Below are positions 1 through 7,747 of a stretch of 64,000 nucleotides of DNA, in pieces. The notes under the pieces were generated by a model that was given only the letters and a program-made list of their open reading frames with translations, was not told the DNA's origin and ran no database searches. The stretch comes from Erythrobacter sp. (lineage in GTDB: Bacteria; Pseudomonadota; Alphaproteobacteria; Sphingomonadales; Sphingomonadaceae). Within the stretch, counting starts at the first letter, position 1, and each line of letters opens with the position of its first letter. The stretch lies in NCBI RefSeq assembly GCF_030066995.1, contig NZ_JASJAP010000003.1:264154-328153 (forward strand). Direction: 5' to 3'. The translations under genes were made by a program, and so were the position numbers.

Positions 1-260
1 CCTACGGAATGATCCGCTGGAAGCAGGCGAATATGGGCTTCGCCGATTACGGGCTGACCTATGGCAACCCCGATTTTGTCAAATATGCCGAGAGCTATGG
101 CGCGAGCGGCCACCGGGTGGAATCGTCTGAACACCTGACCGAACTGCTCGCCTCATGCCGGAATACGCCGGGGGTTCATCTGATCGACTGCCCGGTCGAT
201 TACAGCGAGAACGACCAGATCCTGAACCATGATATCAAAGAATTGAGCGCGGACCTGTAA
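1..260 (+). CDS. Acetolactate synthase-like ThDP enzyme, C-terminal end (partial)
   Basis: The reading frame is open from the window edge and ends at the TAA at 258-260, so only about the last 85 residues are seen. They match the C-terminal part of the large subunit of acetolactate synthase and related thiamine-diphosphate enzymes: NPDFVKYAESYGASGHRV, then the closing strand HLIDCPVDYSEND. The family joins two pyruvates or related 2-oxo acids, with ThDP, Mg and often FAD. An aldehyde dehydrogenase starts 25 bases downstream, so this copy may be a specialised carboligase or decarboxylase rather than the biosynthetic IlvB; that is inference. The N-terminus and catalytic Glu lie outside the window. 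Confidence 0.8.
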   Translation, partial: YGMIRWKQANMGFADYGLTYGNPDFVKYAESYGASGHRVESSEHLTELLASCRNTPGVHLIDCPVDYSENDQILNHDIKELSADL

Positions 261-285
261 CGCGGATCGGCACTGGAGAAGAGCC

Positions 286-1725
286 ATGTCGCAGTTGAAA
301 GACACCTACCCTCTCTATCTCAACAACAAGGCCGCGCAGCCCAACACCGATCTGGAAGTCACGGACAAGTACACCGGTGAGGTTGCCTTTCGCACGGCGC
401 TCGCCGACCCTGAAACGATCGACACAGCGATTGTCGGCGCAGTGGCGGCGACCGAGCCGATGGGGAAGCTGGCGGCATACGAACGCCAGGATGTGCTGAT
501 GCACTGCGTCGCCCGCTTCAAGGAGCGCTTCGATGAACTGGCCTACGCCTTGTGCGTGGAGGCGGGTAAGCCGATCAAGGATTCCGAAGGCGAGGTCACA
601 CGGCTGATCGACACCTTTCGGATCGCGGCCGAAGAGGCGGTGCGCATTTACGGGGAGATCATGCCGCTCGACATTTCCGCGCGCGCCAGGGGCTATTCCT
701 CGATGTGGAAACGCTATCCGATTGGCCCGTGCAGTTTTATCTCCCCTTTCAACTTTCCGCTTAATCTCGCGGCGCACAAGATCGCGCCTGCCCTTGCGGT
801 GGGCTGTCCGTTCGTGATGAAGCCCGCCTCCAAGACGCCGCTTGGCGCGCTCATCATGGGTGAGGTGCTGGCCGAATGCGACATCCTGCCCGAAGGCGCT
901 TTTTCGATCCTGCCCGCGCGCCGCGATGGGGCGGACCTGTTTACCGAGGATGAGCGCCTCAAACTGCTGAGCTTCACCGGCTCACCGGCGGTGGGCTGGG
1001 CCCTGAAAGCCAAGGCGGGCAAGAAGAAGGTCGTTCTGGAATTGGGCGGCAACGCAGCGGTTATTGTTGATCACGATGCGGACCTGGAAGACGCGTTGGA
1101 GCGGATCATCTTCGGGGCGTTTTACCAGTCCGGCCAGTCGTGCATCGGGGTCCAGCGAATCCTCATTCACGAAAATGTCTATGACCGCTTCAAGGAGATG
1201 CTCGTCGCGAAGACCAAGACGCTCGTGGCAGGTGATCCCAAGGATCCCGACGTGTTCATCGGCCCGATGATTTCCGAGGGCGAGGCGACGCGCCTGAAAG
1301 GCTGGATCGATGAAGCCGTCGAAGCGGGCGCGAGCCTTTTGTGCGGAGGCGGGTTGTCGCGTGGCAACATGCTGGAGGCGACGCTGCTTGAGAATGTCGA
1401 CCGGGACGCGCGGGCGCTGAACGACGAGGCGTTCGGTCCGCTCGCGGTCCTGATCAAGTTCGCGGATTTCGATGAGGCGCTCGCTGAAGTAAACCGCTCC
1501 CAATTCGGCCTTCAGGCCGGCATCTTCACGCGCGACCTGTTCAAGATGTTCGACGCCTGGGACCGACTGGAAGTGGGCGGCGTCGTCATCAACGATGTGC
1601 CCAGCTACCGGGTCGACAACATGCCCTATGGCGGCGTCAAGGACTCGGGCCTTGGCCGCGAGGGCATCCGCTTCGCGATGGAGGACATGAGCGAAATCCG
1701 CAATCTGGTGGTGCGGCGCGCTTAG
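286..1725 (+). CDS. NAD(P)-dependent aldehyde dehydrogenase
   Basis: This is a full-length ALDH-superfamily enzyme (479 aa; family usually 450-500). It oxidises an aldehyde to an acid with NAD(P)+ in the cytoplasm. Visible motifs are the ISPFNFPLN segment of the cofactor site, the ELGG motif with general-base Glu252, and GQSC with catalytic Cys286; the C-terminus carries GGVKDSGLGREG. The ATG at 286 follows a GGAGAAGAG ribosome site. It lies 25 bases after the acetolactate-synthase-like gene on the same strand, so the two are probably co-transcribed. The pairing suggests that the carboligase or decarboxylase makes the aldehyde this enzyme oxidises. Substrate cannot be read from the sequence. 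Confidence 0.9.
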   Translation: MSQLKDTYPLYLNNKAAQPNTDLEVTDKYTGEVAFRTALADPETIDTAIVGAVAATEPMGKLAAYERQDVLMHCVARFKERFDELAYALCVEAGKPIKDSEGEVTRLIDTFRIAAEEAVRIYGEIMPLDISARARGYSSMWKRYPIGPCSFISPFNFPLNLAAHKIAPALAVGCPFVMKPASKTPLGALIMGEVLAECDILPEGAFSILPARRDGADLFTEDERLKLLSFTGSPAVGWALKAKAGKKKVVLELGGNAAVIVDHDADLEDALERIIFGAFYQSGQSCIGVQRILIHENVYDRFKEMLVAKTKTLVAGDPKDPDVFIGPMISEGEATRLKGWIDEAVEAGASLLCGGGLSRGNMLEATLLENVDRDARALNDEAFGPLAVLIKFADFDEALAEVNRSQFGLQAGIFTRDLFKMFDAWDRLEVGGVVINDVPSYRVDNMPYGGVKDSGLGREGIRFAMEDMSEIRNLVVRRA

Positions 1726-1747
1726 CCCGCTGTACCTGAGGAGGCGC

Positions 1748-2152
1748 TTACACCTCCTCAAGCAGCAGCAGGACGCACGTCACCACCATGCGCTCATCGG
1801 CGCCGAAGCGGTGGTCCACTTCGCGCACGCTGGCGTCGGCGACCAGTTGTCCGGGAATGCGGAATTCGTGCTCGGGCAACTCGGCGATGAAGGTCTCCCC
1901 GGCTTCGACCGCGTCGCAGCCGTCAAAGTCGAGCACGACTTCATGGCGGGTGCCGGTGAAGGTGATCGACGACCACGCGCTTTCTTCATGCGTCACCACT
2001 TCGCCGTGGCTTTCGGCGAGCGCGAGCAGCGCCGCCCGCAGACGGTCTGCGGTCGAGCGGCGCGGGCGGTAACGCGCCGGGCGCGCTGGAGTTGCATTCG
2101 CGGCTTTATCCGATTCGGCGGATTTGGTTTCGAGCAATTCGATTTCAAACAT
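1748..2152 (-). CDS. Conserved hypothetical protein, 134 aa
   Basis: The frame stays open upstream to 2323, but the start chosen is the ATG at 2152. The protein there begins MFEIELLETK, and the extra upstream residues are low-complexity Pro/Arg sequence read through the neighbouring gene. The protein has a basic stretch (about residues 28-36, RPRRSTADRLR), then alternating strands rich in acidic residues (FIAELPEHEFRIPG) and a hydrophobic end VVTCVLLLLEEV. No enzyme motif, signal peptide or membrane helix is seen. Its start overlaps the stop of the next gene upstream by 8 bases, which points to translational coupling. Family unknown to me; similar pairs are familiar from sphingomonad genomes, but that is memory, not a search. 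Confidence 0.6.
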   Translation of the reverse strand: MFEIELLETKSAESDKAANATPARPARYRPRRSTADRLRAALLALAESHGEVVTHEESAWSSITFTGTRHEVVLDFDGCDAVEAGETFIAELPEHEFRIPGQLVADASVREVDHRFGADERMVVTCVLLLLEEV

Positions 2153-2411
2153 GGGCAAACCCCTTCGTTTCGCTGGCGGCTTCGGTTGGGACGGGGGCTG
2201 GGTCCGGAACTGAGGCCGGGACTGGGGCCGGGGCCGCGACTGTGCGATAGCTTGCCATCCAGGCCAGGGTGCGCGCCTCGGTCTCGGCGCGCGGGATCCG
2301 CCCCATCCGCAAGTCGAGCACAAAGCGAGGGTCGTGCGCAGCGAGGCGTCCGAACTTGGTGGCTGGCATATCGTGCTCGCGCAGGAATTGTTCGACTTTC
2401 CGAATCAGCAT
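2145..2411 (-). CDS. Small conserved protein, possible DNA-binding, 88 aa
   Basis: The N-terminal 45 residues (MLIRKVEQFLREHDMPATKF, followed by GRLAAHDPRFVLDLRMGR) look like a short helical domain of a kind often found in sphingomonads, where a helix is followed by GRLA-DPR. It resembles a degenerate helix-turn-helix. The C-terminal half is a Pro/Ala-rich tail without structure. It is the first gene of a two-gene unit with the 134-aa protein below it, overlapping by 8 bases. It is divergent from the S24 repressor at 2554, with inverted repeats lying between them, so the repressor may control both sides. Function unknown. Confidence 0.55.
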   Translation of the reverse strand: MLIRKVEQFLREHDMPATKFGRLAAHDPRFVLDLRMGRIPRAETEARTLAWMASYRTVAAPAPVPASVPDPAPVPTEAASETKGFAHV

Positions 2412-2511
2412 GACGGTGGTTCTCCCTGTTGTTTGTGTGCGGGTGGGTGGTGGTTCACCGAGCGACCGATCCCGCGAATCGCCCGGTGTTCTTGAAACGT
2501 TCCACGCGAAA

Positions 2512-2545
2512 TCCTACTTGTCTAGGAAAAATCCTTCATGTAGGA
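2512..2545. promoter_or_regulatory. Paired inverted repeats, probable S24 repressor operators
   Basis: Four half-sites of the TCCTA/TAGGA type lie in this 34-base stretch: TCCTA 2512-2516 with TAGGA 2523-2527, then TCCTT 2532-2536 with TAGGA 2541-2545. The middle pair also reads AGGAAAAATCCT (2524-2535). The stretch ends 8 bases before the ATG of the repressor gene and lies in the divergent gap, as expected for an autoregulated LexA/CI-like repressor. The same 12-mer recurs inside the gene at 2792-2803. Binding is inference. Confidence 0.5.
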
Positions 2546-2553
2546 AGAATGGC

Positions 2554-3234
2554 ATGACCAAATCGACTGAAACTCCGCTGTCCGGCGCCCGTGCGCGCCT
2601 TCTCGCACTCTCGCAGGAGCGCGGGGCAAGCCTCTCGAGCCTGTCCGAGATGCTAGGTCGCAACCCGAGCTATCTCCAACAATTCATTCGCAAAGGATCA
2701 CCGCGAAAGCTGGAGGAGAGTGATCGCCGCACACTGTCGCAGTTCTTCGGTGTGGATGAGAATGAGCTCGGTCCTGAAGGGTCTTCTTTAAAGGAAAAAT
2801 CCTATATCAGGCGGCAGGATGATCTTACGCCGAGCTATGTTGACGTGCCGCGGCTCGCGATTGGCGCGTCCGCCGGGCCGGGTTCGCTGCCCGATGCTGA
2901 GGTCGTGTTCGACGCGTTCAAATTCTCACGGCGCTGGCTAACCGAGCAGGGGCTGGAGCACGGGCAGTTGTCGGTGATTACGGTCGAGGGCGATTCGATG
3001 GAGCCGCTGCTCAATGACTGTGACGAAATCCTGGTCGATCGCTCGCAACGCGCGTTTCGCGATGGCGTGCACGTCGTGCGGCTGGGTGAGACGCTGATGG
3101 TCAAACGCGTGGCGAGCGCTGGGGCGGGGCGGTTCTCGCTGCTAAGCCAGAACCTGGCCTATCCGCCGGTCAATGTGGAGGCTGACGAGGTGGAGATTAT
3201 CGGTCGGGTTGTGTGGAAGGGCGGGCGGATTTAG
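2554..3234 (+). CDS. LexA/CI-like transcriptional repressor with S24 peptidase domain
   Basis: This is a 226-aa cytoplasmic regulator. Residues 20-50 form a helix-turn-helix (SLSSLSEMLGRNPSYLQQF). Residues about 95-225 form an S24 (LexA/UmuD-type) self-cleaving domain with the Ser in GDSMEPLL (Ser148) and the Lys in VKRV (Lys184). An Ala-Gly pair at 107-108 (GASAGPG) could be the cleaved bond. The frame is open back to 2269, but the ATG at 2554 gives the normal domain start and sits just after the inverted repeats. It is probably a DNA-damage or stress-released repressor that controls itself and perhaps the divergent pair. It is not the canonical LexA, whose N-terminal winged helix differs. 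Confidence 0.8.
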   Translation: MTKSTETPLSGARARLLALSQERGASLSSLSEMLGRNPSYLQQFIRKGSPRKLEESDRRTLSQFFGVDENELGPEGSSLKEKSYIRRQDDLTPSYVDVPRLAIGASAGPGSLPDAEVVFDAFKFSRRWLTEQGLEHGQLSVITVEGDSMEPLLNDCDEILVDRSQRAFRDGVHVVRLGETLMVKRVASAGAGRFSLLSQNLAYPPVNVEADEVEIIGRVVWKGGRI

Positions 3235-3909
3235 ATGGGCGCCATGACCGACCAACCGCTTCCCCCCATGCGCGCGGCAATCCTTCCCGTGACGCCGCTC
3301 CAGCAGAACTGCTCCCTCATTTGGTGCACCAGGACCATGAAGGCCGCGCTGGTCGATCCTGGGGGCGATCTCGACAAGTTGAAAGCTGGCGTCGCCAAAG
3401 CGGGCGTGACGCTGGAAAAGCTGCTCATCACGCATGGGCATCTCGATCATTGCGGGCAGGCGGGGATGCTCGCGGATGAGCTTGGGCTACCGATCGAAGG
3501 CCCGCACAAGGATGATCTGTTCTGGATCGAGCAATTGGACGATGACGGCGCGCGCTGGGGGATGGAAGCCAAGACGTTCACACCCACGCGCTGGCTTGAG
3601 CATGGCGACACCGTGACGGTCGGCGATCTCATGCTCGATGTCATCCATTGCCCCGGCCACACGCCCGGGCATGTGGTGTTCTTCCATCGGCCGAGCCGGT
3701 TTGCGATTGTCGGCGACGTGCTGTTCCAGGGCTCGATCGGGCGCACGGATTTTCCGCGCGGCAATCATCAGGATCTGATCGATTCGATCACCCAGCGCCT
3801 CTGGCCGCTCGGCGAAGACATCACCTTCATCCCCGGACATGGTCCCACCAGCACGTTTGGTCAGGAACGCAAGAACAACGCGTTCGTCTCGGATTACGCT
3901 TTGTCCTGA
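3235..3909 (+). CDS. Metallo-beta-lactamase-fold hydrolase (glyoxalase II-like)
   Basis: The 224-aa protein carries the MBL metal motif THGHLDHCG (His67, His69, Asp71, His72), HCPGHTPGH, the bridging Asp in VGDVLFQGSIGRTD, and a final GHGPTS histidine. This set is typical of cytoplasmic glyoxalase II-like thioester hydrolases of the YcbL type (usually about 215 aa). The ATG at 3235 follows directly on the stop of the repressor gene; an internal ATG at 3244 is an alternative. The 3' end overlaps the convergent ArsR gene by 16 bases. Exact substrate is not known. Confidence 0.85.
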   Translation: MGAMTDQPLPPMRAAILPVTPLQQNCSLIWCTRTMKAALVDPGGDLDKLKAGVAKAGVTLEKLLITHGHLDHCGQAGMLADELGLPIEGPHKDDLFWIEQLDDDGARWGMEAKTFTPTRWLEHGDTVTVGDLMLDVIHCPGHTPGHVVFFHRPSRFAIVGDVLFQGSIGRTDFPRGNHQDLIDSITQRLWPLGEDITFIPGHGPTSTFGQERKNNAFVSDYALS

Positions 3910-4220
3910 TCGCCCGATGCGGCCTTGTTCATCGCGTGGCTCTCGCGCTTGAGCGGGTGCGACACGGGGCAGACTTCCTGCACATAACCGTCGAGCGTGT
4001 TGGTCAGGTTTTCGCGCACGATCCGGTAGTGAACGAACTGCCCGCGCTTTTCGCTTTCGATCAATCCGGCGTTTTGCAGCACGCTGAGGTGCTGGGAGAC
4101 CGCGGGTTTGGAGATGTCGAAGCGGTCCGCAATCTGCCCCGCTGTCAACTCGGTCTCCGAGAGATAGGCGAGGATCTTGCGGCGAACGCTGGATGCAAGG
4201 GCTTCAAAGACTTTCTGCAT
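3894..4220 (-). CDS. ArsR/SmtB-family transcriptional regulator
   Basis: This is a 108-aa winged-helix regulator starting MQKVFEALASSVRRKIL at the ATG at 4220, with the recognition helix in DRFDISKPAVSQHLSVLQ (about residues 32-49) and the wing in SEKRGQFVHYRI. The family normally binds as a dimer and is released by metal or another signal. No clear metal-binding Cys pair on helix 3 is seen, so it may be of the SdpR-like, metal-independent type. The longer open frame (to 4634) runs antisense over rpmF and is not credible. A 22-base inverted repeat lies just upstream at 4233-4254. Confidence 0.8.
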   Translation of the reverse strand: MQKVFEALASSVRRKILAYLSETELTAGQIADRFDISKPAVSQHLSVLQNAGLIESEKRGQFVHYRIVRENLTNTLDGYVQEVCPVSHPLKRESHAMNKAASGDQDKA

Positions 4221-4232
4221 CGCCCCGATATA

Positions 4233-4254
4233 TAAGCGCTTGCCTAATTGCTTA
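4233..4254. promoter_or_regulatory. Inverted repeat upstream of arsR-like gene, possible operator
   Basis: TAAGC at 4233-4237 is mirrored by GCTTA at 4250-4254, with a central AT-rich TTGCCTAATT. It lies 13 bases upstream of the arsR-like start codon. ArsR-family regulators commonly bind such imperfect repeats over their own promoter. Support is position and symmetry only. Confidence 0.3.
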
Positions 4255-4512
4255 CTGGTTTGCGGGTAGCGCTGGGAGAACGATAAGGGTTCCGCGGGAT
4301 GGAGCGCGGCCAATGACGCGCGAGACAAGGCCCTTCGCACAATACTTGCGCTCCAGAAAAATTTCGCTATAGGCAGCGGCTTTCCGACACAACCGGGCCG
4401 GAACGCTGCGCGACAACGCTTGCGCCGCCTGCTGCGGACCCCTAAGTGCGGCATCGAGTTACCTGAGCGCCCCGCGCTGCAAACGCATGAATTTTGAGGA
4501 ATTGGTGTAGCC

Positions 4513-4695
4513 ATGGCTGTCCCAAAGAGAAAAGTATCGCCCCACCGCCGTGGCAATCGCCGCGCGCATGACGCGCTGAAGGTTGAAGCCTTCCACGAAT
4601 GCCCGAATTGCGGCGAACTCAAGCGCCCGCACAATGTGTGCGGCCATTGCGGCTATTATAACGGCCGTCAGGTGCTGATGCCCAAGGGCATCTGA
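4513..4695 (+). CDS. rpmF: 50S ribosomal protein L32
   Basis: This 60-aa basic protein has the L32 start [20 protein letters not shown] and the zinc-ribbon cysteines CPNC (about 35-38) and CGHCG (about 48-52). It binds 23S rRNA in the large subunit. A strong GAGGAA ribosome site precedes the ATG. It heads the series rpmF-plsX-fabH-ihfA-merR, an order known from many alphaproteobacteria that links ribosome and fatty-acid synthesis. The zinc ligands are kept, so this is the zinc-binding form. Confidence 0.97.
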   Translation: MAVPKRKVSPHRRGNRRAHDALKVEAFHECPNCGELKRPHNVCGHCGYYNGRQVLMPKGI

Positions 4696-4723
4696 TCACA
4701 CATTTGAGTGAAGGATAAACGGC

Positions 4724-5848
4724 ATGGCCCTTCCGCGTATCGCTCTTGATGCGATGGGCGGCGATGAGGGTGTGCGCGTCATGATTGAGGGCGCGGCGCT
4801 CGCTCGGCGTGATCACGACGCGTTTCAATTCCTGTTAGTCGGCGATCAGGCGCGTATCGAGCGCGCGCTGGATAATCACCCCGGTCTTCGCGGCGCTTCT
4901 GAGATTCTTCATTGCGATGACGTCGTGGCGGGCGACGAGCTGCCCAGTAAGGCCTTGCGCCGATCCAAGACGACGTCGATGGGACTGGCCGTGAACGCGG
5001 TGAAGGCGGGCGATGCGGGTGCGGCGGTGAGCGCAGGCAACACCGGCGCTCTGATGGCGATGAGCAAGATCGCGCTGCGCACTATGCCCGGTATCGACCG
5101 GCCGGCGCTCGCAGCCTTGATGCCGACGCTCGAAGAGCACGATGTCGTGATGCTCGATCTGGGCGCCAACACAGAAGCGGACGCGCGCAATCTGGTGCAG
5201 TTTGCCGTCATGGGTGCGGCCTATTCGCGGATCGTGAACGGTTTCGAACGTCCGCGCGTGCGCTTGCTCAATATCGGTACCGAAGAAATCAAGGGAACCG
5301 ACGCTCTGCGCGATGCGGCCGCTCAATTGCAGGCGGCGAGCGAAGACGAAGTGGGTGGTCTGGCGCTGGAATTTGCCGGGTTCGTCGAATCCGACAAGAT
5401 CAATCGCGGGGAAACCCATGTGGTCGTCACCGACGGGTTTTCGGGCAATATCGCGCTCAAGGCGATCGAAGGCTCCGCTCGTTTCGTGACCGACCTCTTG
5501 CGGCAGGCGTTCACCAGTTCGCTGCGCTCCAAGTTCGGTTTTCTCGTCTCGCGCCCGGCAACCGAGCTGCTGCGCCATCATCTCGATCCCAACAATCATA
5601 ACGGCGCGGTCTTTCTTGGCCTGAACGGCGTGATCGTGAAGAGCCATGGCAGCGCCAACGCCAAGGGTGTGAGCCATGCGGTGGCTGTCACCGCCAGCCT
5701 TTTGTCGAACGCACTGACGGAACGGATTGCCGAGGACCTAGCGCGGCTGGGAAGCGATTGGGGCAACGGCGCCGGAGCCGGTACCAGCGCAGGTGCCGGA
5801 ACCTCGTCCTCGCCAAGCCAAGCGTCGGATAAAGAGCAAACCGCGTGA
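4724..5848 (+). CDS. plsX: Phosphate acyltransferase PlsX
   Basis: The 374-aa protein begins [16 protein letters not shown], the PlsX signature, and continues with [10 protein letters not shown] and a C-terminal [15 protein letters not shown]. PlsX turns acyl-ACP plus phosphate into acyl-phosphate, the acyl donor for PlsY in phospholipid synthesis, at the inner face of the membrane. Its last codons overlap the fabH GTG start by four bases (GTGA), so the two are translationally coupled. The last 30 residues are a Gly/Ala/Ser-rich tail that adds to the usual length (about 340 aa). Confidence 0.96.
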   Translation: MALPRIALDAMGGDEGVRVMIEGAALARRDHDAFQFLLVGDQARIERALDNHPGLRGASEILHCDDVVAGDELPSKALRRSKTTSMGLAVNAVKAGDAGAAVSAGNTGALMAMSKIALRTMPGIDRPALAALMPTLEEHDVVMLDLGANTEADARNLVQFAVMGAAYSRIVNGFERPRVRLLNIGTEEIKGTDALRDAAAQLQAASEDEVGGLALEFAGFVESDKINRGETHVVVTDGFSGNIALKAIEGSARFVTDLLRQAFTSSLRSKFGFLVSRPATELLRHHLDPNNHNGAVFLGLNGVIVKSHGSANAKGVSHAVAVTASLLSNALTERIAEDLARLGSDWGNGAGAGTSAGAGTSSSPSQASDKEQTA

Positions 5849-6831
5849 CAGGTCCAACGCCCGGCGCCCGATTGCTGGGCTCAGGCTCAGCTCTGCCGCC
5901 GCGCGTCGTCACGAACGCGGAACTCGCTGAGAAGATCGACACCAGCGACGAGTGGATCGTCGCTCGCACGGGCATTCGTCAGCGGCATATTGCCGGTGAT
6001 GGGGAAACCACCGCCACGCTCGCGACACAGGCGGCGCGCGCCGCTCTCGATGACGCTGATCTGACACCGGCTGATATCGATCTGATTATCGTCGCAACGG
6101 CGACGCCGGATAACACCTTCCCGGCAACCGCGACCAAGGTGCAGCACGCGCTCGGCTGCAACGGCGGACCGGCCTTCGACGTTGCGGCGGTGTGCTCAGG
6201 ATTTCTTTACGCGCTGGCGACAGCCGATTCGCTGCTTCGGACCGGGGGAGCGACTCGCGCGCTTGTCATCGGCGCGGAAACGTTCAGCCGTATCCTCGAC
6301 TGGGAGGACCGCACGACCTGCGTCCTGTTCGGAGACGGCGCGGGTGCCGTGGTGCTTGAGGCGCCGGGCCTCGACACCGCGCGCAAGGGCGAGGCTGGGA
6401 TCCTCGCAACCCGCCTTCACGCCGACGGCGCGCAGCACGATCTGCTTTACGTTGATGGCGGCCCGTCAAGCACGCAAACGGTTGGGCACTTGCGGATGAA
6501 GGGACGCGAAGTGTTTCGTCACGCGGTCGTCAATCTCGCCGGGGTTCTCGGTGAAGTGCTTGAAGACGCTGGCGTTTCGGCTGAAGAGATCGATTGGGTC
6601 GTGCCGCACCAGGCCAACGCCCGCATCCTTGATGCCACAGCGAAGAAGCTGGGCATTCCGCCTGAAAAAGTGATCGTGACGGTTGATCGCCACGCCAATA
6701 CTTCCGCCGCTTCGGTGCCGCTCGCGCTCGACGAAGCGCGCCGCGACGGTCGCATAAAGGCCGGAGACCTGCTCATGCTCGAAGCAATGGGTGGCGGTTT
6801 CACCTGGGGAGCCTGCCTCCTGCGGGCCTGA
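5845..6831 (+). CDS. fabH: Beta-ketoacyl-ACP synthase III FabH
   Basis: The enzyme condenses acetyl-CoA with malonyl-ACP and starts type II fatty-acid synthesis. The 328-aa protein has the full catalytic triad: Cys117 in AVCSGF, His255 in PHQANAR and Asn285 in HANTSAAS. The closing [12 protein letters not shown] is typical. It starts at a GTG that overlaps the plsX stop by four bases. It lies in the rpmF-plsX-fabH unit and supplies the pathway that PlsX draws on. Confidence 0.96.
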   Translation: MTGPTPGARLLGSGSALPPRVVTNAELAEKIDTSDEWIVARTGIRQRHIAGDGETTATLATQAARAALDDADLTPADIDLIIVATATPDNTFPATATKVQHALGCNGGPAFDVAAVCSGFLYALATADSLLRTGGATRALVIGAETFSRILDWEDRTTCVLFGDGAGAVVLEAPGLDTARKGEAGILATRLHADGAQHDLLYVDGGPSSTQTVGHLRMKGREVFRHAVVNLAGVLGEVLEDAGVSAEEIDWVVPHQANARILDATAKKLGIPPEKVIVTVDRHANTSAASVPLALDEARRDGRIKAGDLLMLEAMGGGFTWGACLLRA

Positions 6832-6962
6832 CGGCCAGGCGGCTTCACGTCGACATTTGTGCACAGGCAGCGTCTGACGGGCGTGTTATGTTGCGGGAAT
6901 AGTGGGAAAGTTGTATGTTTCTCACACGCTTGGGTCGCACCAAAGAGAAAGGATCGCGCGCA

Positions 6963-7262
6963 ATGCGTTCAGTTGGAACTCTGACACGGGCCGACTTGGC
7001 TGAGACCATCAATCGCAAGATGGGTCTTAGTCGAGCGGAATCGCTGGAGCTGGTGGAATCGATCCTCGACCATATGTGCGACGCGCTGGCCAACGGCGAG
7101 AATGTGAAAGTGTCCGGGTTCGGCAGTTTCGTTCTGCGGGACAAGAATGAACGGATCGGTCGCAACCCCAAGACCGGCGTCGAAGTGCCGATTACGCCGC
7201 GCCGGGTCATGACGTTCCGCGCCAGCCAGCTCCTCAAAGAACAGATCGCCAAAGCCGGTTAG
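6963..7262 (+). CDS. ihfA: Integration host factor subunit alpha
   Basis: This 99-aa member of the HU/IHF family shows the [21 protein letters not shown] dimer region in two adjoining parts, the [17 protein letters not shown] core and the DNA-bending arm [14 protein letters not shown] with the proline that wedges into DNA. IHF alpha pairs with IHF beta and bends DNA. The frame is open to 6915, but the ATG at 6963 follows an AAAGGA site and gives the family start. It lies 131 bases after fabH, so it may have its own promoter. Confidence 0.93.
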   Translation: MRSVGTLTRADLAETINRKMGLSRAESLELVESILDHMCDALANGENVKVSGFGSFVLRDKNERIGRNPKTGVEVPITPRRVMTFRASQLLKEQIAKAG

Positions 7263-7273
7263 CGCGCGAAACC

Positions 7274-7705
7274 ATGGCGGAATTCGACGACGGCAAGGAC
7301 GAGAACGCGCTTCGCACGATTGGTGAGGTCAGCGAAGCGCTCGAGATAAAGCCGCACGTCCTGCGGTACTGGGAACAGCAATTCTCGCTTCTCAAGCCCC
7401 TGAAACGCAGCGGTGGGCGTCGCTATTACCGGCTCGACGATGTCAAGCTGGTCGAAGAAATCGATCGGCTGGTCAATCAGGAAGGCTATACGCTCAAGGG
7501 CGCCGAAGCCGTGTTGCGGGCTCGAAGCAAGTCGGAGCTCGATCGGCGCAGCGGAGAGGACCGCCGAAAGGGGGACCGCCGCGCAAACGAGGGCGCGAAC
7601 CCCGATACGCACGTCACTGTTGAAACGCTCAAGCCCGATCACTCGGAGACGATCGCGGCGCTCAAGGCTGTCCGGGACCGGCTGGCCAAAGCGATCAAGG
7701 CCTGA
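7274..7705 (+). CDS. MerR-family transcriptional regulator
   Basis: The 143-aa protein carries an N-terminal winged helix (about residues 13-80): TIGEVSEALEIKPHVLRYWE, then SGGRRYYRLDDV. The C-terminus is charged and ends in a short helix (SETIAALKAVRDRLAKAI). It has no effector domain or metal-binding cysteines. A MerR gene right after ihfA is a constant feature of alphaproteobacterial genomes. It starts 11 bases after the ihfA stop and is probably co-transcribed. Its targets are unknown. Confidence 0.88.
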   Translation: MAEFDDGKDENALRTIGEVSEALEIKPHVLRYWEQQFSLLKPLKRSGGRRYYRLDDVKLVEEIDRLVNQEGYTLKGAEAVLRARSKSELDRRSGEDRRKGDRRANEGANPDTHVTVETLKPDHSETIAALKAVRDRLAKAIKA

Positions 7706-7747
7706 GGATCGCTGTGCGCGCGCGTCGTTGACAGGCGAGGGCGCGGG

